Notes under the pieces: model-generated
Databases searched by the model: none
Told to the model about the DNA's origin: nothing
Seen by the model: only the letters and a program-made list of their open reading frames with translations
Assembly (NCBI RefSeq): GCF_017562075.2
Contig: NW_024427727.1
Span: 1-64,000 of the forward strand
Length of the DNA stretch: 64,000 bases
Reading direction: 5' to 3'
Source: Anopheles merus
Taxonomy: Eukaryota; Arthropoda; Insecta; Diptera; Culicidae
Part shown: positions 53,564-64,000 of the stretch, one piece after another
Layout: the number at the start of each line of letters is the position of its first letter
How positions within the stretch are numbered: the first letter of the stretch is position 1
Position numbers and translations under genes: made by a program

Positions 53564-55614
53564 ACAGTCAGTCCAAAAAATACAGGCGGTCCCCGAGATA
53601 CACGGTTAATGGGGACTGAAAACGGCCGCAAAATACCGCGTATCTCGAATTTCCGCGTAAGTCGAATCTCGTGATTTCCAGCCAAAATATCACTAATTTT
53701 CGTGATATTATCACTAATTTTCGTACTTGCAATTTTGCAAGTAGGGGGTTGTTTAAGCCACCAAATTAATTATTTGATATGTTTCTACTGAATTGAACAG
53801 TTTTAAACGTTTTGAAATGGTATTTCACATTTGATCAATACGGAAATTATTTGGTATTTCACAATGGATGTGTCAAATCAGTACAATTTGCTCAAAGAAC
53901 TGTCAAATTTGGAAAACCGCGTATCACCGAATCCGCGTATAAGAGGTACCGTGTATCTCGGGGACCGCCTGTATTCGTCTAGCTGAATATTTTGCAGAAA
54001 AAGGCGAATTATGACCGCAATAGGCATGGGGTGGTAAAAGCAATCTTGGGGTTTGATGAAAGGACTATCAATACACACGTACTGCTAAAAATAAATATTG
54101 AAATAGTTCAAAAACAACTAAATTAAATTAAAAAAACTAAAAAGTCATTTGATTGGTGCCCAAAAAGTATTCGTCTATCAGGATTTTGGCGTAATATGCG
54201 TGTGAAAACAAAGGTTATGGAATCAAAAAATGTCCTGATCTTATTTGTTATTGCATTTATGACTATTGATGACTACTTGCATAACGCATGAACTCATTTG
54301 AACCTCAAAAAAGGCATACTTTTGACCCACTCATCCTACAAGACTTGTTCCAATTATTCTCAGGGAGAAATATTGCATTTCCGGTTCACGTGGCCTAGTT
54401 CCATTGAAAAATTAGCATTTGATATCACATTGAGAGCCTACCAAATCGTTTTCATCAGTATAGTTTCTGCAGGTTTGGTGTGTTGGGCAAATGACAATGC
54501 TCTGTATGTTCTCCAGCTCGACTGGTCTTGAAACATGTGATACTTTTTATGTACAATTTCTCAGAACTGGCACCCAAAGTACTTAAAAACTGCAAGAATA
54601 TGTTTCCCCATCTCGTCTCCTATCAATTTGAATCTTTTTTCTAGCTCACGTTTCCCCACTGAGCCCTAGTATCATGACACCATAGAGCTACCGTTACACG
54701 AGATTTTGATGCTGCATCATAGTAGACTGTTTTCGTTATGGTAGACGTCGGCCGTATGACCTTGGCGATTTAAACATGTTTTAATATGATAGTAGAGCCT
54801 AATTTGAAATAAATTCCTGAATTATTTGATGGACCTTAACAGATTTGGCCACTTTCTGTGTATGGTATTATTAAAAAAAAACATGTTTGTAACAACTCAC
54901 TCATTCAAGCTATTACATGACCAGCTACGATGAAATGCAGCATGACCCATCAACCAAATGTGACCCATCTCTTTTCCTGATCGTATTGGCCATTAAAAAA
55001 TGCACTGAATACTGAGTAATATTTGATTTTTTTGACATTAGCCCGCTTCTTTCGTTAGATTAACCGTCAAGGATAACTGATTTCATGGCAGTTTGTCACA
55101 CTATTAGTGTCAGAAAAATGGCCAAACTCTGATAAAATGAAGGAACGAGGCCTCCCACACATTTTGTAACCTTCAAAAATGGGTAGGATAGGTTATGCAT
55201 AAGTTAAAGATATGATTTTCGTCATCATGCTCCAATCATTTAACTCTCCCGCCTTAAGTGCCTCTCTGATCGCTTGAAGTGCAATTGAAACAACAGAAAT
55301 ACATTAATTTAGAAGGAAGTCACCAGCAGATTGATAATAATAAATTTTATTCACGTCTGCGTAGTGTTTGCCCAGCATAAATAACTAAAAAGCTAGATGG
55401 ACTTTTTGCGCGCCCATCAAACGACTTTTTTAGTTTTTTATGTATTTTTGGTTGGTATTGCACTATTTAAATGCTTATTTTTTAGCAAAACGTGTGTATT
55501 GATGGTCCCTTTATCAAACCTCATCATTACTTTTATCGCTCCATACGTATTGCAGCCATAATTCGCCTTTTTCTGTAAAATATTCAGCTAGACGAATACT
55601 TTTTGGACTGACTG
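53564..55614. mobile_element. Tc1/mariner-like non-autonomous element with long TIRs
   Basis: Ends CAGTCAGTCCAAAAA and its complement, TA on both sides (53562-53563, 55615-55616). The inverted arms extend about 200 bp (TTCGTCTAGCTGAATATTTT, GGCGAATTATG). MITE A copy 2 sits in the left arm. Without it the element is about 1.66 kb. No transposase domain was seen in the interior; short frames such as 54298-54531 are not recognisable. Confidence 0.85.
53583..53971. mobile_element. MITE family A, copy 2
   Basis: 389 bp, CAGGCGGTCCCCGAGATACA ... complement, TA duplicated. The interior is the reverse complement of 6912-7275. Removing it restores AAAAAATATTCGTCTAGC, matching the opposite TIR of the host element. 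Confidence 0.9.
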
Positions 55615-55616
55615 TA

Positions 55617-56474
55617 CATTGATGCTAAAACAAGGACGGTTTGACACATAGAAAGTGTCGCCAAAAATTGGAACGGAATTTTTTTTGGGTCTTCTAGAAG
55701 CATTGTTACAGTTGACACCCAGTCGCATCCGAACCAGCAATCCGGTTCTTAGAATAATAAAACTTTAAAACATGGAATGATAGGAATAATGGGAAGGAAT
55801 CAAATTGTTAAGCCCCTATGTTTTATTAGAAAACATACTTCAACAAATATCCTAATAACCTAATAATAGTGTTAATAACACATTTAGATTAGAATGCTCT
55901 TTTTTCTTATGAATTTCGGTTGCAAGACCTCTCTCTACAGAGCCGAAAATACACGAACCGGAATTGCGGACCGCGGATGCGGAAATGCTGTCAAACCCAT
56001 ACACAAACTGTCAACAGCATCTTTTCCGTACTGTCATATTCATACCTTTTTCATCATGCGAAATTCCGCGGCCGCGAAGTTCAAGTCCGTGTATTTTCGG
56101 CCTAATACTCTTAGACCAAAAAATTTTACAATTTGATGAGAAATATGATCAAAACGTTAAATCATATCGTAAAGCGTTTATAAATATGTAATGTATCCCT
56201 ATTTTATATCTGAACTTCCACAAGCATTCGGTTCCGTCGAATGGTAATTTGAGCAAGCTAGCTAATCAGTTGTCTTAGTCTTCTTAATAACGCAATAAAC
56301 GTTTTAAAAGAGTCTAACCATCCATTATTTCAAATTTTGCGTGGACCATGTATAATATGTTTTTCATAGTTTTAAACTCAATGTATTAAATTTTTTTTTG
56401 TTTCGATAATCATTTAATTAAAACGCACGTAGAACTGTTAAGCATTTTAAATGAAAATAACAAGTTAAGGCATA
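55617..56474. other. Intergenic stretch
   Basis: AT-rich, no gene, repeat end or RNA feature recognised. Confidence 0.35.
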
Positions 56475-56536
56475 CAGTATCGGACAAAATGATAGGACCC
56501 TGGTTTTTTCAACGCAGCATGCACCCGTTGGGCCAG

Positions 56537-56663
<127 letters not shown>

Positions 56664-56760
56664 TTGTCACAAGTATGTCGTTTCGGATAGATTTGGTAGT
56701 TGTTTTTTTGTGTTTTGGGTAAGGTTTTTGATGTAATAAGCAGGACCACCGCCCTCGCGA

Positions 56761-57030
56761 TCAGTGTTTTTTCGATATATTAACAATTTTACGGTCTTCT
56801 TTCACCGTGGTCTTCTGAGGACGTCCGGTTGACTTGCGCGTTTCGGTTGTCCAAGCGCGTTTTGGTTGTCTAAGCACGTTTCGGTTGTCCGAAGCGCGTC
56901 TGCCACAAAAGCGCGATCGTTCCATTATGAACTCGATCGTTTTGCGCTTAATGCCAGCAGCAGCCATTCGCTTTATCATATGGCGCTGATAATCGGTACA
57001 ATGTTTACCTCGACCTATTGTTACTAACAT
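56761..57030 (-). pseudogene. Tc1-like transposase N-terminal DNA-binding domain
   Basis: It reads GRGKHCTDYQRHMIKRMAAA and KRKTIEFIMERSR, the first helix-turn-helix of Tc1 transposases. The linker and second helix are GRPQKTTVKEDRKIVNISKK. Between them a repeated ACGCGYTTCGGTTGTC unit (three copies, 56840-56905) expands the linker. The frame ends where the catalytic DDE domain should begin, and none is present in the element. It could at most bind the ends. Confidence 0.8.
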
Positions 57031-57608
57031 TACTTGCTTGGACCGTCAAGAACGCGCTGGTTAAAAAGTTGGATACGGCTGATCCCGTGCTCAGCCTGCG
57101 TTCCGCTTCTACACGTGATGAATTACATCGTTGTAGAGCAGCGAAAAAAGTGTATGGATAAAAACTATCTATAAGTAAGTGAGTGAGCTTCTACCCATTT
57201 AAATCGAGAACAGAATACTGCCGCGATCATGAAACAAAACGCCCATTGAAAAGAACAACTGCGCGCAAGCTCAAGGCACGCACAAAGTTTCCTATGCACA
57301 CACGAGCTTCAACGCAGAGATGCACGCAGGCCTTTCAATGGCCTGCACTGGAGAAACACCTGTGAGGGAATGCCGAGTTCTTTGCTATTGTGCGCGTGTC
57401 CATTTCGCATCGATGTCGCATGCACATGAATCAGCACACCTGCGTTTTCGTCCAAGGAACAAGCGCTGCTGTCGATGCAAATTTTAGCTTTTATCCAAGT
57501 GTGTACGCACGCTGTTTCACATGATAACAAACATTATCAATACTTTCAACGCAATATGACATCATGGCAAGCTACGTTTTTCAGACACAAACCCGCGCAC
57601 TCGCACAC

Positions 57609-57877
<269 letters not shown>

Positions 57878-57958
57878 AACAAACAAACACAAGTAACGTG
57901 GTAAAACAAGTGCACGGTGCGATGAAAAAACAGGGTCCTATCTTAATGTCCGATACTG

Positions 57959-58220
57959 TACCTGTGTCATCAGAACAATCCATCTGCTCATTTGAAACAT
58001 TAACTACTGATTCGTTCGCATTGTCGTTCGAAAAAATATTGTCTTCATCTGAAAAGCAGAACAAAATTAGATGTGTTAATAAATTAACTGGGATTATGAC
58101 GAGTAAATGCTATGGGTGTGGCACATGATAAATCTCACTACTTCCGTGATAATTTAAAAATATACCATGTCATACATTATATTCAAGTTACATTGCATAG
58201 CAACAAAACATCAGATATTA
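57959..58220. other. Intergenic stretch
   Basis: Short AT-rich spacer between the Tc1-like element and the foldback MITE. Nothing recognised. Confidence 0.3.
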
Positions 58221-58676
58221 CAGGGATTTCGAGGATTATATAGACATGTTCAGCGAGTTGTAGATTCGTTCAGGCATATAATAGACTCTTTCAGCGAGAT
58301 ATAGAATTGTTCGGAAGTAGGCGTAGACATGTTCAGCGATTCTGTAGAGCTGTCATTTGTTTTGTTTACACACTGTGCCGCAGGGTTCAATTTTTCATTC
58401 TTAAAAGTCCTAAAAGTAGTTAATAATCATTACCCAAGCTGTTTAATACATAAATTAGTTGAAAAAAGCTTATTTTTTCGAAAACTGTTTGTTTACCTCC
58501 TGATGAGAATGATCCAAGCTGCAGTCCAAGGGGTACGAAAGTGACAGCTCTACAGTATAACCGAACATGTCTACGCCTACTTCCGAACAATTCTATATCT
58601 CGCTGGAAGAGTCTATTATATGCCTGAACGAATCTACAACTCGCTGAACATGTCTATATAATCCTCGAAAACCCTG
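58221..58676. mobile_element. Foldback MITE, about 140-bp arms
   Basis: CAGGGATTTCGAGGATTATA at the left and the complement at the right (TATAATCCTCG...ACCCTG), TA on both sides. Arms 58221-58360 and 58540-58676 contain repeats of ATGTTCAGCGA. No coding capacity. Confidence 0.85.
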
Positions 58677-58755
58677 TATTGTTGAGAGGGATCGAAAAAT
58701 GTTGGTTAATGTAAAACATTTAATTTAAATCAAAGAGCGTTGAGAAAGCATAGGG

Positions 58756-59065
58756 TGTTGTGGGCAGCCGTGCCGACCCCTGGACTTGCCGTGGCAGTTG
58801 CGCTACCACCAGTCAACGTCCAGGAGGACGCGAGTGTGTCACGCACACTGCCGCACACACTAAGCAGCGCAAGGCTTAGTGTGTGCCGAGCGGCCAGTTA
58901 GAGTGTGTTAGCGAGCCGATCGAGCAGGAGCTCTCGGCAGGGGCGCTCGGTGCGGCTGGTGTGCGGCCCATACAGTATGCGTTTAAAGTGTTTGTTCATC
59001 ATGTATTTTATTTATATCGTATGTTTAATAAGTGTTGAATAAAGCAAAAGTGTTTAAACATAACA
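58756..59065 (+). repeat. 5' LTR of a plus-strand Ty3-type element
   Basis: TGTTGTGGGCAGCC...AACATAACA, 310 bp, with AATAAA near 59038. It is followed after one base by a primer site. The partner LTR is not in the window. Confidence 0.75.
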
Positions 59066-59066
59066 G

Positions 59067-59470
59067 TGGCGACGAGGATGGGATCCTCCAGCGTAAGGGG
59101 GATCCCAACAAGAACCCGCGGACGCCATCGCGATCGGGCCCATCTCGTTTTTGCTGCATCATCGCAGCGGCCATCGCGTTGGCACCAGTCCCCGTGCTTA
59201 CGCGACACCGCGAACGGTTTGGGTCGCCACCGCCGCCAACACCGAGGTCCCCGGCTGCCGTCCCATCATTGGCGACCACAGGGGCAGCCGAACACACACT
59301 CTCGGCGACAAGGAAGGTCGTCGGGTTGCAGCCTCAGCAACGCCAGCAGCACCACAGGCGAGGCAGCTTTCCGCCTTGCTGCTGGAACATCGAATGGGGT
59401 CATTCCACCCATGCTGCAGCCCCCAGCTTCATCGGGCGAGGACGCATTCCGCCCAGCTGCAGCAGCAGCA
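59067..59470 (+). mobile_element. Primer-binding site and leader of the plus-strand Ty3 element
   Basis: TGGCGACGAGGATGGGAT directly after the LTR is a Ty3-type primer site. The next 400 bp are GC-rich with no clear Gag domain. At 59470 the element is interrupted by the minus-strand Ty3 LTR. Confidence 0.7.
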
Positions 59471-59699
59471 TGTTACGTTTTCGGGTGGTTCGTAATATCA
59501 AACGTTAAACAACACGCGTTTACTTATACAGCTAACAGGATACTTTTTATTCCGCTTACTTCCTAATCGCGTTCCTACTAGCTTGACCGCTTATCCGAGA
59601 GTGTCCTCACGTTTGTATCCCTGGCTAAACCCGAACACACTCACGTTCCGAGGCGCGCAGCTCCTGAGTGCCTAAGGGCGTTTTCTACTCGTCACAACA
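59471..59699 (-). repeat. 3' LTR of the minus-strand Ty3 element
   Basis: On the minus strand, TGTTGTGACGAG...GAAAACGTAACA, 229 bp. It is preceded by the polypurine tract AAAAGGGGGAGA. The adjacent (AGC)n makes the target duplication unclear without the other end. Confidence 0.85.
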
Positions 59700-59709
59700 T
59701 CTCCCCCTT

Positions 59710-62583
59710 TTAGTTCATACGATAGGGTGCAAACCTTCGTGGTACCGTTCTATTTCTAGAAGAGCGACGAGGTGCAAGTGGCTGTTGGGCTTCGCGATGA
59801 CAAGGGGTATGCTGCGTCGACCTTGATGATGCTATTGTTGGCTGTGACGCGCTTTCTGGCTGTAACATGCACGTCGAAGGAGTCTGAGGTATAGACGTAC
59901 ATGCAACGGGTGTCTCTGTCTCGCTAGGATTGATCGTGGTTTGCGGCGGTAACGGTAAATTCCATGATTCCAACAAAACACTTAGAGGAATGCTAGCTAA
60001 TGACCTGTTTTCAGTGCTTTCATAAAATCGTTGTCTTATCTGGTTCATATGACACCTCCTAGTACGCCGATCATTTGTTTGCACCAGATACATTACGTGG
60101 CCAATCTTTCTAACTATAACCGCAGGTATCCATTTCCAATTGTTTCGGCTATACTCTTTGATAAATACTAGATCGCTTTGTTTGAATAATCTCGTGCTGT
60201 TGTATGTGGCTTGGTTCTCTAGGCTTGGTGGCGGCCGCAGTAACTCAAAACAGGTTCTAATATGTCTTCCAAACATGAGCTCTGCGGGTGATTTGTTCTG
60301 CTCTACCTGAGGATTTGGAGTTGTTCTATACGTTTGCAGGAATATGTCGATTGCCTCTTGTAACGCCATGCCACCAATTCTTATCTTCCGCAATGCCCTT
60401 TTAAACGAATCCACAACGAATCCACGCTCGGCCTGGCCGTTTGACTGAGGGTGGAACGGCGCTGTTCTCATATGATGCACACCATTTTTCAAACAAAAAT
60501 CACTGAATGCTTCGCTGGTAAATTGCGTACCATTATCTGTTACTAAAGTCACCGGCATGCCAAACCGGGCGAATAATCCTCTCAACATAGTTATCGTAGC
60601 TGTTGATGTACCACTTGGTGTCTTGAATTTTTCCGGCCACTTAGAGTGTGCATCAACTACAATCAGAAAATATTCCCCATCAATGGGTCCTGCATAATCT
60701 ACGTGTATGCGCTCCCATGGAGTGTTAGTTTTACCCCAAGCCTGTGGAGATTCATGTGGTGGTGATTTTGCGGCAGTTGCACACGATGAACATGTTCTGA
60801 CATACTCCATTATATCTCTATCCAAGAATGGCCAATTTATATAACTTCGTGCAACTGACTTCATTCTTTGCATACCTGGATGACCCTGGTGCAATTGCTT
60901 CAAACAACGCTCTCGCAATCTTTGTGGTATCACCACTCTCTCCCCGAAAAGAATACAACCATCAATAAGCGTTAAAGCATCCTTTCTGCTATTAAGACAT
61001 GCTAGCTCATTACCGTAAGACACGCTTGTTGGCCAACCATCTTGTATATAATGTCGCACTTTACGTAGCATCGCGTCTGCCGATGTATGCCTTTCTATTT
61101 CCCTGAAGCTTATAGGAAAATTACTCATAGCCTCTATCGCCATAGCCTTTACATCTCTTTCCATCTCTATACTGGCGATAACATAATCGTCCTCTGGTTG
61201 CGAACGGTTTTTTATCAATCTGGATAATATATCCGCGTTGCCAAACTGCTCAGTTCTTACGTATTCGATCTCAAAATCGTATAATTGCAGAGTTAATGCA
61301 AATCTTTGCAATCTATTTGCTGTATAAATCGGTATGCCTTTCTTAGAGCCAAAAATTTGCAATAGCGGTCGATGATCCGTCTGCAGTAAAAAAATGCCGT
61401 CCATATAACATTCTGTGGAATTTTGTTATTGCATAAACTATTGCCAACCCTTCACGGTCAATTTGGCTATATCGTTTCTCTGCCTCTGTTAACGCTCTCG
61501 AAGCGTGCTGAACCACTTTCATACTACCATCCGCATACCTATGGCTCAATGTAGCTCCTAACCCAACTGAGGATGCATCAGCTGATACCACTATCTTTTC
61601 ATTAGGGTTATAGTGCGCGAGGAGCAAATTTGATGAAAGTATCTTCTTAAACCGATCAAACGCTTCTTTACATTTATGATCCCACTGGAAACGCTCTCCG
61701 TGCTTTAATAATTCATCCAAGCGAAATCGGAGCTGTCGCATATTCGGCACGAATTTTCCATAATAATTAATGGCTCCCAGAAACGATCTAATCTCAGTGA
61801 GGTTTGTAGGCTCCGGTAAATTCCTTATCGCTGCAATCTTATTTGGATCTGGTCTTAAACCTTGACTATCAATTTCGTGCCCCAGGTATCTTATTTCATT
61901 CGTTTTAAATTCGCATTTTTCGTTTCTGATCGTAAATCCATATTCCTCGATTCGCTTTAACACATCCTTTAAATGCCTATCATGTTCTGCTTCGGTTGCG
62001 CCTCCGATGATTAAATCATCCATATACCCACACACACTCTCTTAGTTCCAGCTAGCATTGTGTCGATCAGTTGCTGAAAAGCTGCTGGGGCAACCTTTAT
62101 GCCTGGTGGGAGGCGATTATAGTAGTATAGGCCACGATGCGTATTGATTGTTAGAATATGTCGGTAATCTTCGTCTATCTGAACTTGAAGGAACGCATCA
62201 GATAAATCTATCTTGCTAAATATGTGGCATCCTGATAGCTTTGCGAATATGTCATCGGGCAATGGAAGCGGGTATTCATGAGCACATAAAGATGAATTCA
62301 ACCCTGTTGAATAATCGCCTCATATTCTAATTTGCCCATTTGCTTTCCTTACTACTACTATGGGAGCCGCTTATTCAGAAAAATTTGTAGGTGTTATAAC
62401 TCCGAGTTTTTCTAATCTATTCAACTCATCATCTACGGCACTCTCCATGGCATGAGCTACAGGCCGCTTGGGACGGAAAATAGATGCAACACCTTCTCTT
62501 AACTTCAGCTTTATATTTGCCTTAGTACATAATCCCAATGTGTTGCGAAAAACTGTCGGAAATTGCTCTTTAATTTGCTCTAT
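59710..62583 (-). pseudogene. Minus-strand Ty3 Pol: RT, RNase H and integrase, several lesions
   Basis: In order: RT start (IEQIKEQFPTVFRN, then SKIDLSDAFLQVQIDE, YMDDLIIGG after a frameshift near 62040, YLGHEIDSQGLRPDPNKI). RNase H follows (VSADASSVGLGATLSH, QTDHRPLL), then the integrase zinc region (HQGHPGMQRM...CSSCATAAK). The integrase core follows with HVDYAGP, VTDNGTQFTS and NGQAERGF supplying D, D and E, then a basic tail. Lesions: TAA near 62372, TGA near 62320, frameshift near 62040 and a shift in a T-run near 61390. From 61404 to 59710 the RNase H/integrase frame is intact (564 codons). RT and RNase H motifs fit the Mag-like, K02A2.6-type group. Confidence 0.9.
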
Positions 62584-64000
62584 CTACATTACACTTTCCG
62601 CTGGCCTCTCTCGATTTTCCGAAATATAATAGCAAAATCTATCCATCGGTACAGACCACAGATTGAAACGATCGATTAAATCTGTACCAAGCAATCGTAA
62701 ATTCGCATCAGCCACTCGTATTGTTGCTACTAGACTTTTTTCTTTAATCCCAACTTGTGCTCTAAATTCTCCGTTTAGCTGCAACCTAGCACCAGATGCT
62801 GTTTTGGCTCTTATTGTCACTGGCCTTAAACATGGACTCCCAATTCTTTTCCATAACTGACGATCTATAACCGTAATATCCGAAGCTGTATCTAATTGTA
62901 ACCTCACAGTAACAAACCTTATAACAAACAGTTTTACAGGCACGAACTTCCGCCGACCACATACGCTCATAGCATTTACTCGAACCACACGTAGATCTGC
63001 ACTATCATTCCTTCGACGGAATCCAAACGGTTTTCTTCGGTGAAAGCAATTTTTCCCTATGTGCCCTTGTTTACCACACACGTTGCACACAATACGCTTT
63101 CTAGTACAATCACGTTGTAAATGCTGTCCTCCGCATGACCAGCATGATCGGTAAAACTTTAACTGTTGCTTGCTTCGTTGCCTGTGCTGGAACCCCTGTT
63201 GCTGTTTAACATCTTTTTTTACGGCATAAACATTACCCTCGTGAACTTTTTCTATCATAGCACTGTCCTCTTTTAAATTGATAATACGCTGACAATCGGC
63301 GGTCAAGCTTTCTAGCGTTATATCTGTACGATCTTCGATACGCGATAGCAAACGTGTCCTTATTTCCACATCTTCTTCATTTTTAATTCCACATACAAAC
63401 ACTAGGCATTTTAATTGTTCCTCACTTATCTTGCCGATTTCAAAATCTACACACACACGGTTTACACGACACGCATACGACAAATAATCCTCCCCACGAG
63501 CCTTTGTTGTATTGAGGCACTTATACCTTCTGCTTAATAGAGATTCCCTATTACCAAACAGAGCCGTTAGCTTATTTATCGTTTCTTGGAAACTGAAATC
63601 TCGCGTATACCTCGGCAATATAAAATTAGCGTAACGATTATACTCCGCAGCACCTAACTTTCTGACTAACAAACGCACTTTCGCTTCATCTTCCAACCTC
63701 GATGCATCTTTTGCGAAAAAATCTTCATATCGTGCATACCAAGCCGCAAAAGTAATTTTAGCTTCCTCGTCATACTGAAATTCTCTTACATGGGAACTTA
63801 ACGAATCCAGTATTTGCTCCGGATTAAGCACTGGAACGGACACAGATTGACGCTCTGGCTGGTGTTGTTTCTGCATCATCAACTGGTTCATTTGTATCTG
63901 CAATTGTAAAATCATCTGCATTAGATCGGGTGACGAAGCATTTTGTGGTTGGGAAGAAAGCGTTTGTCCCGTATTATACGATGGCGATATCGTCGCATTC
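62584..64000 (-). CDS. Minus-strand Ty3 Gag-protease (continues beyond the window)
   Basis: The frame is open from the window edge (64000) to TAG at 62584-62586. The capsid-like part has FAAWYARYEDFFAKDASRLE and LVRKLGAAEYNRYANFILP. Two zinc knuckles (CWSCGGQHLQRDC, CNVCGKQGHIGKNC, about 63040-63150) mark the nucleocapsid. The protease follows with VRLQLDTASDITVIDRQLW. The active-site triplet is Asp-Thr-Ala rather than Asp-Ser/Thr-Gly, as in several Ty3 elements. The frame continues in phase past the TAG into RT, so the stop is probably a nonsense change. ATG at 63921 is not necessarily the start, since the frame is open upstream. Confidence 0.9.
   Translation of the reverse strand, partial: NATISPSYNTGQTLSSQPQNASSPDLMQMILQLQIQMNQLMMQKQHQPERQSVSVPVLNPEQILDSLSSHVREFQYDEEAKITFAAWYARYEDFFAKDASRLEDEAKVRLLVRKLGAAEYNRYANFILPRYTRDFSFQETINKLTALFGNRESLLSRRYKCLNTTKARGEDYLSYACRVNRVCVDFEIGKISEEQLKCLVFVCGIKNEEDVEIRTRLLSRIEDRTDITLESLTADCQRIINLKEDSAMIEKVHEGNVYAVKKDVKQQQGFQHRQRSKQQLKFYRSCWSCGGQHLQRDCTRKRIVCNVCGKQGHIGKNCFHRRKPFGFRRRNDSADLRVVRVNAMSVCGRRKFVPVKLFVIRFVTVRLQLDTASDITVIDRQLWKRIGSPCLRPVTIRAKTASGARLQLNGEFRAQVGIKEKSLVATIRVADANLRLLGTDLIDRFNLWSVPMDRFCYYISENRERPAESVM

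Noticed and set aside
59066..59566. Overlapping GC-rich frames after the Ty3 primer site as a host gene
   Set aside because: They start at the primer site, show no domain, and are cut by an LTR; more likely leader or decayed gag.
62584..62586. Programmed stop between Gag-protease and RT in the minus-strand Ty3 element
   Set aside because: Two further stops and two frameshifts follow in the same pol, so a nonsense change during decay is the simpler reading.

Overview
The window is animal nuclear DNA, most likely an insect and plausibly a mosquito. The reasons are GT-AG introns, dense BEL/Pao, Ty1/copia and Ty3 retrotransposons, Tc1-like and hAT-like elements, many TA-flanked foldback elements, and a tRNA-derived SINE whose tail matches a LINE end. 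There is no bacterial operon, CRISPR array or rRNA. The species call is inference. Only one convincing host gene is present, on the minus strand at about 11.2-12.4 kb. It encodes a small cysteine-rich (VWFC-type), single-pass membrane protein, and its frame is interrupted just before the membrane segment by UGA in the context UGA CUA G, the strongest known animal stop-codon readthrough context.

Layout. 1-6.8 kb: a decayed minus-strand BEL/Pao element with gag (PHD finger), protease, RT, RNase H, integrase and, at the window edge, an env-like reading frame with a basic cleavage site. 6.9-18.2 kb: gene-poor DNA with MITEs and foldback elements around the host gene. 18.2-22.2 kb: a (TA)n palindrome and a decayed Ty3 element part of which is present as an inverted copy; a possible intron separates its gag and pol. 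22.2-30.6 kb: a repeat ('repeat X') carrying a truncated R1-like LINE, then an old minus-strand copia gag interrupted by a solo LTR, which is itself interrupted by a young 4,350-bp copia element with identical LTRs.

30.8-43.7 kb: a PIF/Harbinger transposon with its two standard genes (Myb/SANT-like protein on +, DDE transposase on -). One transposase intron has received a BEL/Pao element (32669-42617). The 3' LTR of that BEL was split by a non-autonomous hAT-like element, which took SINE insertions, and a 1,815-bp segment was then duplicated in tandem. 43.7-48.3 kb: the rest of repeat X, a foldback element and a decayed plus-strand copia pol with a MITE in its RNase H. 48.3-53.4 kb: SINEs, a decayed minus-strand hAT transposase gene, a TA-flanked MITE and a 5'-truncated LINE. 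53.5-58.7 kb: two Tc1/mariner-like elements and a foldback MITE. 58.7 kb to the end: the 5' LTR and leader of a plus-strand Ty3 element, into which a minus-strand Ty3 element (3' LTR, pol, gag) is inserted and runs off the window.

In most elements the genes belong to separate, mostly dead transposition units. Insertion order can be read from target-site duplications: old copia gag, then solo LTR, then young copia; and Harbinger, then BEL, then hAT-like element, then SINEs and tandem duplication. The most intact units are the young copia (one amber codon), the BEL at 33 kb (one frameshift) and the Harbinger Myb-like gene (no visible lesion).
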